This document shows positions 7,653 through 13,800 of a DNA stretch of 13,800 nt, piece by piece. Position 1 is the first letter of the stretch, and each line of letters starts with the position of its first letter. The translations under genes were made by a program, and so were the position numbers. The notes under the pieces are model-generated. The model made no database searches, had not been told where the DNA came from, and worked only from the letters and a program-made list of their open reading frames with translations. Origin of the DNA: Bacteroidetes bacterium GWA2_31_9b (GTDB taxonomy: Bacteria; Bacteroidota; Bacteroidia; Bacteroidales; UBA12077); NCBI GenBank assembly GCA_001769005.1, contig MENE01000134.1, positions 24,162 through 37,961 on the forward strand. The letters run 5' to 3'.

Positions 7653-8918
7653 TTACTCGTCTCTCAATGCATCAATTGGTTTTATACTAATTGCTCTTTT
7701 TGCGGGTATAAAACCGGCAAAAGCGCCAAATATAATTAGAATAAGTAAAGACATTAATGCTATACTTAAATTAACTCCAGCATGAGTAAAAAATGGATTA
7801 TCCGATCCTGTTTTAGCTGCTATCATTTTAATCATTTCAATAACTCCAACCCCCATAACTATTCCAACATAACCAGCACTTGCAGTTAGGAATATTGCTT
7901 CAGTCATAATATTATTCATGATTCTAAAAGGTGTTGCTCCCAGCGCACGTTGTATTCCTATTTCTTTGGTTCGTTCTTTAACAACTACTAACATAATATT
8001 GCTAATACCAATAACTCCGGCTAATAATGTGGCTGTTCCTACTATCCATATTAAGATTCCAATACTTGTAATCATTCCAAAGAATTTCTTAAATTCTTTA
8101 GCAAGATTAAAACCTCCTATTGCCTGTTCATCATCGGGAGCAATAGAATGACGGCTACGTAAAAAGGTATTTACTTTTTGCTGAACCAATGCAATATTTG
8201 CATCTTTTACTGCAGTTACGGCACAAAATCCAACCTCATTACCTCTGTTATATACTTTCTGAAAGGTAGTTAATGGAATTATAATTGATCTATCTTTATC
8301 GGAACCTAAACTAATATTACTAGCGCCTTTTGACATAACACCAACAACTTGAAAATAGATTCCGTTAATTTTAATATATTGACCTAATGGGTTTTCGTCT
8401 TTTTCAAATAATACTTCCTTAACATATTTCCCAATAATTGCTACTTTTTTGAATTCCTGAATATCAATGTCATTAACGAATCTACCACTATTTATTTTTG
8501 AGGGATCAATCAGATTATATTCAGGATATGTTCCTTCAACAGAAAATGCACCTGTTTTAGTTCCTCTGGTAGCATTATTTGCTCCTTCTACCCCAAAAGC
8601 ACTTAACTTGGGAGCTATAAATTCAATTTCCGGAAATTTATCTTTAATTATCTGCACATCTTCATTTGTGAATCTGTAGATTCTATTTCTGGGAAATCCT
8701 TTATATGCTTTAGTAGTTTGCTGAGGCCAAATTAATAAGCTATTTGTTGCAAAATCTCCAAATCCTTCCTGAATCATGTTCTTAAACCCCATTCCCAGGC
8801 CAAGCATAATAATAAGCATAAAAATTCCCCAAAAAACACCAAACACTGTTAGTGTTGTTCGCATTTTATTGTTTTTTAACGAACTGAAAATTTCCTGCCA
8901 CTTTTCTTTATCGAACAT
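7653..8918 (-). CDS. MacB-like ABC exporter permease, second copy
   Basis: This inner-membrane permease has the FtsX/MacB fold without a fused ATPase domain. It has one helix at about 22-44, a large periplasmic domain at 45-280 (MacB-PCD type, with GRFVNDIDI and the VVGVMSKG strand), then three helices at about 282-312, 338-362 and 383-405. The cytoplasmic motif VVKERTKEIGIQRALGATP (312-330) carries the coupling region typical of FtsX permeases, and the end IKPIDALRDE is the usual MacB C-terminus. It is a paralogue of the gene just upstream: both begin MFDxxxWQEIF and share motif order and ending. The gap to that gene is 17 bp. The two most likely form a heterodimer served by the single ATPase. 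In MacB this fold transmits ATPase strokes to the periplasm rather than forming a classical pore. Confidence 0.92.
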   Translation of the reverse strand: MFDKEKWQEIFSSLKNNKMRTTLTVFGVFWGIFMLIIMLGLGMGFKNMIQEGFGDFATNSLLIWPQQTTKAYKGFPRNRIYRFTNEDVQIIKDKFPEIEFIAPKLSAFGVEGANNATRGTKTGAFSVEGTYPEYNLIDPSKINSGRFVNDIDIQEFKKVAIIGKYVKEVLFEKDENPLGQYIKINGIYFQVVGVMSKGASNISLGSDKDRSIIIPLTTFQKVYNRGNEVGFCAVTAVKDANIALVQQKVNTFLRSRHSIAPDDEQAIGGFNLAKEFKKFFGMITSIGILIWIVGTATLLAGVIGISNIMLVVVKERTKEIGIQRALGATPFRIMNNIMTEAIFLTASAGYVGIVMGVGVIEMIKMIAAKTGSDNPFFTHAGVNLSIALMSLLILIIFGAFAGFIPAKRAISIKPIDALRDE

Positions 8919-8935
8919 TGTATAATTTTTTAACT

Positions 8936-10177
8936 TTATTCATCTCTTAATGCATCTACAGGTTTAATTTTAGCTGCTCTTCGGGCTGGAATATAACCTG
9001 CAAAAGTTCCTGAAATAATCAACAATATTGTTGCACTTATAGCAACACTCATATCTACCTCAGGATTCTTAAACATTGTTGAATCGGCAGGTATGTTTCT
9101 GGCAATTATTTCCATAAGTGCTACACCTAAAATAAGTCCAATATATCCTGCAAAACTTGTAATTAAAATTGATTCCTGTAAAACAGATCCAATAATAGAC
9201 CATGGTGTAGCTCCAATTGCTTTTCTGATTCCGATTTCTTTAGTTCTTTCTTTTACAACTATTATCATGATATTACTTACACCAACAATTCCTGCAATAA
9301 TAGTTCCTATTCCAATTATCCAAATGAATAACCTTATTCCCTGAAAAGCATTCCGGAATTCTTTAATATTCTCTTGATTATTCTGAATAAATAAAGCTCT
9401 GTCGTCTTCTTTGTCGAAATTGTGATTTGCAGCAAAAAGTGCTTTAAGACTTTCATCAAATTGTTTGCTTTCTTCAGCTGTCATATCTTTAACTGTAAAG
9501 GCTATATTATTAACTCTATTGCTTCCGTTAAAAACCATTTGAGCTGTAGAAATAGGTATGTAAATCCGTCTTCTTTCGCCATCGTTATTTGAATTTTCTG
9601 AATAAACACCTACAACTTTAAAAGGAATGCCCTTTATTTTTATGTATTCTCCTATTGGAGATTCTCCTTTTTTGCATAAAGCCTCTTCGACAAGATCGCC
9701 AATAACAGCAACTTTTCTGGATTCTTTTATATCAATATTATTTATAAATCTACCTTTTATAGGGAAAGAATTCTCAATAAATTCCATATCGGGATGAACA
9801 GTATTGATACCGAAACTCCCATATTCATTTTTATATGAAATTAAGTCAGCACCTCTAATATCAAAACGACTGGAGATACGTTCGATTTTTGAAGTATCAA
9901 GTTTCAATCTTTCGTAATCTTCATTCGTAAGTCGTACAAACTTTCCGGGTTGAATTCCTTTATATGGTATGCTTGTTTGACCTGGATATATCCAAACACT
10001 ATTAGCTGCATCAGAATCAAAGTTTGAGTGTATTCCATTTTCCAAACCTTTTCCTGAACCCAACAAAACGATGAGCATAAAAATACCCCAAGCAACACTG
10101 AAGCCTGTAAGAAAAGTCCGTAACTTATTCTTTTTTATGGTTGCAAATATTTCCTGCCAATTATCTATATCAAACAT
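8936..10177 (-). CDS. MacB-like ABC exporter permease, first copy
   Basis: It has the same architecture as its downstream paralogue: a first helix at about 21-43, a periplasmic domain at 44-280, and helices at about 282-307, 332-358 and 377-397. The motif VVKERTKEIGIRKAIGATP (307-325) and the ending IKPVDALRDE identify the FtsX/MacB family. The start codon lies 3 bp after the stop of the ATPase gene, which points to translational coupling. Its periplasmic domain differs clearly from the second copy, so the pair is an old duplication rather than a recent one. The ATPase is a separate protein here, unlike E. coli MacB, where both parts are fused. Confidence 0.92.
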   Translation of the reverse strand: MFDIDNWQEIFATIKKNKLRTFLTGFSVAWGIFMLIVLLGSGKGLENGIHSNFDSDAANSVWIYPGQTSIPYKGIQPGKFVRLTNEDYERLKLDTSKIERISSRFDIRGADLISYKNEYGSFGINTVHPDMEFIENSFPIKGRFINNIDIKESRKVAVIGDLVEEALCKKGESPIGEYIKIKGIPFKVVGVYSENSNNDGERRRIYIPISTAQMVFNGSNRVNNIAFTVKDMTAEESKQFDESLKALFAANHNFDKEDDRALFIQNNQENIKEFRNAFQGIRLFIWIIGIGTIIAGIVGVSNIMIIVVKERTKEIGIRKAIGATPWSIIGSVLQESILITSFAGYIGLILGVALMEIIARNIPADSTMFKNPEVDMSVAISATILLIISGTFAGYIPARRAAKIKPVDALRDE

Positions 10178-10180
10178 GGA

Positions 10181-10891
10181 TTAATTTTTTGAAATGTATT
10201 CAGATTCTGTAATTCTTTTTTTTATGTGTTCAGCTTCTATGGTTCCATCTTTTATATGTATAACCCGATCTGTTCTTTCAGAAATATCCTTTTCGTGAGT
10301 AACAATAATTATTGTAATTCCGGATTTATTAATTTCTCTGAATAATTCCATTACTTCTAAAGACGTTTGAGAATCGAGTGCACCCGTTGGTTCATCAGCG
10401 AGAATAACTTTAGGTTGACTAATCATTGCTCTGGCAATTGCTATCCTTTGCTTTTGTCCACCAGAGAGTTCGTTTGGCATATGTTCAGCCCAATCTTTTA
10501 ATCCCATCCGATCAAGGTATTCCATTGCAAGAGTATTTCGCTTCTTACGACTAACTCCTTGGTAATATAATGGAAGTGCAACGTTCTCCATTGCATTTTT
10601 AAAAGAAATTAAATTAAACGATTGAAAAACAAATCCAATCATATTGTTTCGATAATATGCTGCTTTCTTTTCTGAAAGATTATTCATTTCAGTTTCGTTA
10701 AGCTTATACATTCCAAGGTCGTAAGAATCTAAAATTCCAAGAATATTTAAAAGTGTTGATTTACCTGAACCTGATGATCCCATTATAGAAACAAGCTCAC
10801 CTTGTTCAATAATTAAATCAATACCTTTTAATACATGCAATTTGTTTGCACCTATTTCATAGGATTTGTGAATATTCGATAAATGAATCAT
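10181..10891 (-). CDS. ABC exporter ATP-binding subunit, MacB/LolD-like
   Basis: This cytoplasmic ATPase of 236 residues powers the two permeases downstream. Walker A is GSSGSGKST (38-46), the Q-loop is Q90 in FVFQSFNL, the signature is LSGGQKQR (142-149), Walker B is VILADEP with catalytic E167, and the H-loop is H199 in IIVTHE. All are intact. The sequence is of the MacB/LolD type (MIHLSNIHKSY, LHVLKGIDL, EPTGALDS). It is the first gene of the operon ATPase-permease-permease-adaptor, and the first permease starts 3 bp after its stop. The ATG at 10891 is the natural family start and lies about 20 nt downstream of the start site predicted from a sigma-54-like promoter. No Shine-Dalgarno sequence is visible. 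Confidence 0.94.
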   Translation of the reverse strand: MIHLSNIHKSYEIGANKLHVLKGIDLIIEQGELVSIMGSSGSGKSTLLNILGILDSYDLGMYKLNETEMNNLSEKKAAYYRNNMIGFVFQSFNLISFKNAMENVALPLYYQGVSRKKRNTLAMEYLDRMGLKDWAEHMPNELSGGQKQRIAIARAMISQPKVILADEPTGALDSQTSLEVMELFREINKSGITIIIVTHEKDISERTDRVIHIKDGTIEAEHIKKRITESEYISKN

Positions 10892-10921
10892 AATAATTTT
10901 GAGTATAAGAATTTAAGTTTG

Positions 10922-10937
10922 ACCAAATGTTATGCCA
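10922..10937 (-). promoter_or_regulatory. Candidate sigma-54 (-24/-12) promoter of the export operon
   Basis: On the minus strand this reads TGGCATAACATTTGGT. Against the sigma-54 consensus TGGCAyr-N4-TTGCw it matches every defined position except one: the C of the -12 GC is G. The GG (-24) and TTG (-12) blocks have the exact required spacing. Transcription would start near 10911, about 20 nt before the ATG. No exact TAnnTTTG element lies in this interval in the right orientation; TATGCTTTG and TAACATTTG have one base too many between the halves. Confidence 0.6.
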
Positions 10938-11014
10938 CAAAGCATAAGTCATTATAAATATACAACTTATATAAATAATTTGTATTTTCTGCATATATTC
11001 CCTTGACCGATATT

Positions 11015-11039
11015 GAACAAATTTTGTTCGATTTCGAAC
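11015..11039. promoter_or_regulatory. Overlapping palindromes, candidate activator (enhancer) site
   Basis: GAACAAATTTTGTTC (11015-11029) is a perfect 7-1-7 palindrome, and GTTCGATTTCGAAC (11026-11039) is a perfect 6-2-6 palindrome sharing its last half-site. The three GAAC/GTTC half-sites begin at 11015, 11026 and 11036, one helical turn apart. The cluster lies about 104-128 bp upstream of the start site predicted for the export operon, where enhancer-binding proteins of the NtrC type usually bind. It is also about 70-95 bp upstream of the likely start site of the divergent aminotransferase gene, so it could affect both. Confidence 0.5.
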
Positions 11040-11097
11040 ATTCGATATTTTTTAAAAACATACTGATAAATCAACTATTAAAACTGATTTTTAATAT

Positions 11098-11105
11098 TAA
11101 TTTTG
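11098..11105 (+). promoter_or_regulatory. Bacteroidota -7 element for the aminotransferase
   Basis: TAATTTTG matches TAnnTTTG exactly and lies 19 bp before the ATG, giving a leader of about 12-15 nt. No convincing -33 box is present, and the surroundings are very AT-rich, so chance cannot be excluded. Confidence 0.4.
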
Positions 11106-11124
11106 AATGAATTATTTTTAAAAT

Positions 11125-11970
11125 ATGGAATGTATTCAAGAGTTTTATATTCATAATAAAACAATAAAGAAGAGTATTGATTTTGACGAACAGGTATATG
11201 TTTCTGGCATTTCTGTTTATGAAATTATCAGAATAGAACAAGCTATTCCATTATTTATCGAAGATCATCTATTGCGTATTTATAATTCTGCAAAATTATC
11301 AGGATTAAAAATAATTGAATCAGACAAAGAAATTGAGAATAAAGTTCGGGAGCTAATTCAAATAAATAAAGTTAATACTGGAAAAATAAAGATCCTTATT
11401 CATTTTAACTCCGAAAATTCTAATTTAGAGAAAGACCTTCTTATATATTTTACATCTCATTATTTCCCAACTCTAAGTGAATACAGAAATGGTGTACAAA
11501 CAGGTATTTGCAAAGCAGTAAGAACAAACCCAAATGCAAAGATTCACAATACATTAACCCGTCAAAAAGCAAATCATATTATTGCAGAAAAAAAACTATT
11601 TGAGGTAATATTAGTTGATAATGAAGGATATATAACTGAAGGAAGTCGCTCGAATGTTTTTTATATTTTAGGTGAGTCAATAATTACACCTCCCATGAAT
11701 GATGTATTATCAGGAATTACCCGTAAAAATATTCAACATATTTGTATTCAAAACAAAATACCATTTATTGAAAAGAAGATTCACTTTAACGATGTAACTC
11801 AATTCGATGCAATGTTTCTTTCAGGCACATCGTTAAAAGTATTACCTGTTAGGAGTTTTGATGAAATAAAATTCGAAGTAAATAATAATATGCTAATTAG
11901 GTTATTAAAGTTTTATAATGAGCATATTAATTCATATATCAAACGTAAAAAAACTAGCCCAGCCAGTTAA
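11125..11970 (+). CDS. Class IV PLP-dependent aminotransferase
   Basis: This is a fold-type IV pyridoxal-phosphate enzyme, the family of branched-chain aminotransferase, D-amino-acid aminotransferase and 4-amino-4-deoxychorismate lyase. K139 in NAKIHNTLTRQKAN fits the lysine that binds PLP. E172 in ITEGSRSNVFYI, TPPMNDVLSGITR (188-200) and FLSGTSLKVLPV (231-242) are the other family motifs. The N-terminal part keeps YEIIRI (32-37) and HLLRI (48-52) but lacks the usual RGxxYGDGxFE pattern. At 281 residues the length is normal. The substrate cannot be assigned: the sequence does not clearly match IlvE, Dat or PabC. It is transcribed away from the export operon, and its last 17 bp overlap the end of the converging glycosylase gene, with no terminator between. 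Confidence 0.85.
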   Translation: MECIQEFYIHNKTIKKSIDFDEQVYVSGISVYEIIRIEQAIPLFIEDHLLRIYNSAKLSGLKIIESDKEIENKVRELIQINKVNTGKIKILIHFNSENSNLEKDLLIYFTSHYFPTLSEYRNGVQTGICKAVRTNPNAKIHNTLTRQKANHIIAEKKLFEVILVDNEGYITEGSRSNVFYILGESIITPPMNDVLSGITRKNIQHICIQNKIPFIEKKIHFNDVTQFDAMFLSGTSLKVLPVRSFDEIKFEVNNNMLIRLLKFYNEHINSYIKRKKTSPAS

Positions 11971-12679
11971 TCATGTGTTTAGTTTCAATAAATGGATTTA
12001 CTACACCAAATAAAAAATCATCATCACGGCCATCTTTCTTATAACACATCATTGGGTGCATTGATTCAATTTTATGGTTTATTTCAATACCATTAATAAT
12101 TGATTTGGCATTATTTCCCCAAATAAACCAGATTATCCCGTTATTCGTTTGTGAAATATAATATAATAATTTCTGAGTAAAAGGCTCCCATAGTTTCTCG
12201 TGACTATTCGACTTGCCAATTTCACATGTAAACGAAGTATTTAACAATAGTACACCTTGCTTTTCCCAATCATTAAAAATTCTATCAGGAGTATTTAATA
12301 AGAAATCTTTATCAATTCTTTTTTTAATGTCACTAAACTTCAAATATTCGTTCCTGTATGCATAATAAATGGCTCTAACAATATTTTTTAACGATATATT
12401 ATTAAAGGTTTGATTCCATGATTTTAATGTACCTACTTCGAATGCACGACCCGTTGCTACTCCTTTTTGTGGGTATGGATCTTGTCCCAAAATAATTATT
12501 TTAACTTTATTTAGAGGGAGGGTAAAAAAGTTCAAAATCCTTGAAATAGAAGGTGTGAAATTTTGAGGATATATTTGATTTTCAATCGATGTAAGTAATG
12601 AAATTACTTCGGGTGATAGAAAAAGATCCCAGCTACTATCAATTTTTCCAAGTGAATCTAAAAACTTAAGGTTATACAT
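11954..12679 (-). CDS. Uracil-DNA glycosylase, divergent family 1-like
   Basis: It probably removes uracil from DNA to start base-excision repair. Motif A is GQDPYPQKGVATGRAFEVG (65-83), with D67 as the likely water-activating acid, Y69 blocking thymine and F80 stacking on uracil. LLLNTSFTCEIG (144-155) supplies N147 for uracil recognition, and SNSHEKLWEPFT (157-168) and WFIWGNNAKS (184-193) match family 1 order. H208 fits the catalytic histidine, but the loop reads MHPMMCY instead of HPSPLS, so the residue that normally wedges into DNA is changed. The position after GQDPY is also P rather than H. At 241 residues the length is close to normal Ung (about 220-230). It is co-transcribed with the membrane-protein gene upstream (7-bp gap). 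I am sure of the superfamily, less sure that it belongs in family 1. Confidence 0.82.
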   Translation of the reverse strand: MYNLKFLDSLGKIDSSWDLFLSPEVISLLTSIENQIYPQNFTPSISRILNFFTLPLNKVKIIILGQDPYPQKGVATGRAFEVGTLKSWNQTFNNISLKNIVRAIYYAYRNEYLKFSDIKKRIDKDFLLNTPDRIFNDWEKQGVLLLNTSFTCEIGKSNSHEKLWEPFTQKLLYYISQTNNGIIWFIWGNNAKSIINGIEINHKIESMHPMMCYKKDGRDDDFLFGVVNPFIETKHMINWLG

Positions 12680-12686
12680 AATAAAA

Positions 12687-13190
12687 TTAGTTTACCATGG
12701 GCGCTTTAAACATTCGCCACATTCCAATATTTCTTTTTGCATCATAAAACTGTTCATAAAGCTCTTTCATTTTTTTCCCACTCCAATATCCTGTTGCATA
12801 TTGTTTATGTATCATTTTATTATCCTGAAATATCTCCATAGTTCTGAAACAAACAAACGACTTAACTTTAATATCAAACTCAGAAATATTTCCACTTATT
12901 TGACTATTTAGTTTACTTTTCCGAAGTATAGCTATAGAAATATAATCTTCATCTATATTAAATTTAGCCAGATGAAATATTGATAGTTTAAGAACTGCAA
13001 TATCTCGAACAGATAAAATAATTATTATTGAAACTAGTAATATCGTTTCGAACCGAGTATATGGAGGAATTATAAGAAATAAAAGTGTTATAAAATCTGG
13101 AATATATAACCAAAAGTTACGCTTAGCAAAAAGCAAAAATCGTCCAAAATAATCCTGATCTATATCAGAAGAAAAAAAACTGTAATACAT
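12687..13190 (-). CDS. Hypothetical membrane protein with two helices
   Basis: I do not recognise this protein. From the ATG it has about 167 residues. Two hydrophobic helices at about 25-42 and 49-68 form a hairpin. The remaining 95 residues are polar, with alternating strands (YISIAILRKSKL, FDIKVKSFVCFRTMEIFQ) and a final helix (SGKKMKELYEQFYDAKR). That layout resembles small bacterial proteins with a hairpin and a cytoplasmic PH-like domain, but this is only a structural guess. A TTG at 13196 is in frame two codons upstream; the ATG at 13190 is preferred because it is a normal start. It precedes the glycosylase gene by 7 bp and shares its promoter. Nothing in the sequence links it to DNA repair. 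Confidence 0.7.
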   Translation of the reverse strand: MYYSFFSSDIDQDYFGRFLLFAKRNFWLYIPDFITLLFLIIPPYTRFETILLVSIIIILSVRDIAVLKLSIFHLAKFNIDEDYISIAILRKSKLNSQISGNISEFDIKVKSFVCFRTMEIFQDNKMIHKQYATGYWSGKKMKELYEQFYDAKRNIGMWRMFKAPMVN

Positions 13191-13241
13191 ATTCAATTTT
13201 TGAAAAATAAGCGAAAAATTAGTCTATAATTCTATAAAAAT

Positions 13242-13273
13242 CAAACTTAACAATTTGCATTATTGTCTACAAA
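13242..13273 (-). promoter_or_regulatory. Bacteroidota promoter for the membrane protein-glycosylase unit
   Basis: On the minus strand TTTG (13273-13270) is followed after 20 bp by TAAGTTTG (13249-13242), matching both the -33 and -7 elements. Transcription would start near 13235, about 45 nt before the ATG at 13190. A second -7 match, TAAATTTG (13277-13270), overlaps the -33 box and could be a further start. Confidence 0.6.
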
Positions 13274-13387
13274 TTTAATTCTTTAGATAACTTTTGCAAT
13301 TAATACTATAATTCAAATACAGATATTAAGGTGAATATTTAAAAAGAAAGAAATTATATAAAACACAAGTGACATAGAAACTATTGA

Positions 13388-13800
13388 TTATTCTTCCTGA
13401 ACAAATTTTTGTTTTTTAGCTATTCGAATTATCTCATCTTCATCACCAGCATTAAGCTTAAGCATGATGTTGGCTATATATGTATCCATAATTGGTTGGT
13501 GAACAGACAATAAACTTGCAATATCTTTTCTTTTTATATTATTTGAAAAATATTCTACAATTTGCAATTCTTTTGATGTGAGTGAATCGAGCATAATATT
13601 ATGATTATCGATTCCATTTGTTCCGTTTAAATCAAGTTTCGATTTAAACTGATGACAATAATAATAGTTTCCTTGAGAAACCTGACGAACAGCTTCAACT
13701 AACTCAATAATTCTTGAATTTTTAGAAACAAATCCCCTTGCTCCATTTTTTGTTAATTGTTCAATAAACCAGTTCTCCATATACATGGTAAACACGATTA
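13388..13800 (-). CDS. Response regulator, NarL/FixJ (LuxR-HTH) type, C-terminal part (partial)
   Basis: This is a DNA-binding response regulator of a two-component system, cut by the right window edge; the frame stays open to 13800. The visible part starts in strand 4 of the receiver domain (IVFTMYM, with the conserved switch threonine) and continues through NGARGFVSK, whose lysine fits the conserved receiver lysine. The phosphorylated aspartate lies outside the window. After a linker, a LuxR-type helix-turn-helix begins at LTSKELQIVEYFSN and runs to IANIMLKLNAGDEDEIIRIA. Its recognition region reads SVHQPIMDTYIANI, where most family members have a pattern like STVKTHxxNI, so DNA contacts may differ. 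The GTG at 13795 is an internal valine codon, not a start. No partner kinase is in view, and no terminator follows the stop. Confidence 0.85.
   Translation of the reverse strand, partial: IVFTMYMENWFIEQLTKNGARGFVSKNSRIIELVEAVRQVSQGNYYYCHQFKSKLDLNGTNGIDNHNIMLDSLTSKELQIVEYFSNNIKRKDIASLLSVHQPIMDTYIANIMLKLNAGDEDEIIRIAKKQKFVQEE

Noticed and set aside
6512..10891. Calling the exporter macA/macB or a LolCDE lipoprotein system outright.
   Set aside because: The permeases have MacB-like folds and an adaptor is present, which argues against LolCDE. But the split layout with two permeases differs from MacAB and the substrate is unknown, so no gene symbols are given.
10922..10949. TATGCTTTG and TAACATTTG on the minus strand as ordinary Bacteroidota -7 elements for the export operon.
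   Set aside because: Both have three rather than two bases between TA and TTTG. The overlapping sigma-54-like motif fits its consensus and spacing better, although a housekeeping promoter is not excluded.
13388..13795. A complete small DNA-binding protein of 135 residues starting at the GTG at 13795.
   Set aside because: The sequence begins in the middle of a receiver-domain strand and the frame stays open to the window edge, so this is the C-terminal part of a longer response regulator.
1..13800. CRISPR arrays, tRNA or rRNA genes, transposases, integrases, toxin-antitoxin pairs or phage genes.
   Set aside because: Reading through the window I found no regularly spaced repeats, RNA gene landmarks or mobile-element proteins; gene order and composition look like stable chromosome.

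Overview
The window looks like chromosomal DNA from a member of the Bacteroidota. It is AT-rich, most genes lack a clear Shine-Dalgarno sequence, and many starts are preceded by the Bacteroidota -7 promoter element TAnnTTTG. The gene families fit too: a Bacteroidota-style ABC-F ATPase, an RlmD-type rRNA methyltransferase, a SpoIIE phosphatase with a six-helix membrane part, and a MacAB-like exporter split over several genes. I cannot name the genus. I see no tRNA, rRNA, CRISPR array, insertion sequence or prophage.

Layout. (1) Positions 1-1295, minus strand: 5' part of an ABC-F ATPase gene that runs off the left edge. (2) 1296-1647: low-complexity spacer with divergent promoters whose -7 boxes are the same nine bases. 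(3) 1648-4573, plus strand: rlmD with a GTG start and a very short leader, then a membrane-bound SpoIIE/PP2C phosphatase with its own promoter. A strong hairpin terminator at 4573-4603 separates it from the converging next gene. (4) 4608-6326, minus: an alanine/sodium symporter (AGCS) with about 105 extra residues in one loop. (5) 6512-10891, minus: a compact four-gene export operon read as ATPase, permease, permease, membrane fusion protein, closed by a terminator at 6455-6479. (6) 11125-11970, plus: a class IV PLP aminotransferase, whose 3' end overlaps by 17 bp a divergent uracil-DNA glycosylase-like gene on the minus strand. That gene forms a two-gene unit with an unknown two-helix membrane protein. 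(7) The right edge holds the C-terminal part of a NarL/LuxR-type response regulator, minus strand.

The most interesting signal is the control region of the exporter (10892-11124). Just upstream of the ATPase gene lies a close match to a sigma-54 (-24/-12) promoter, TGGCATAACATTTGGT. It would start transcription about 20 nt before the ATG. About 105-130 bp upstream of that start is a cluster of overlapping palindromes with three GAAC/GTTC half-sites 10-11 bp apart, where an NtrC-type activator would bind. This suggests an efflux pump made on demand through RpoN and an enhancer-binding regulator encoded elsewhere. No TolC-type outer-membrane partner is in the window.

Other points of note are the glycosylase, whose catalytic residues are kept but whose HPSPLS-type loop is altered, and the inserted domain in the symporter. 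Everything else looks like ordinary housekeeping or accessory content.
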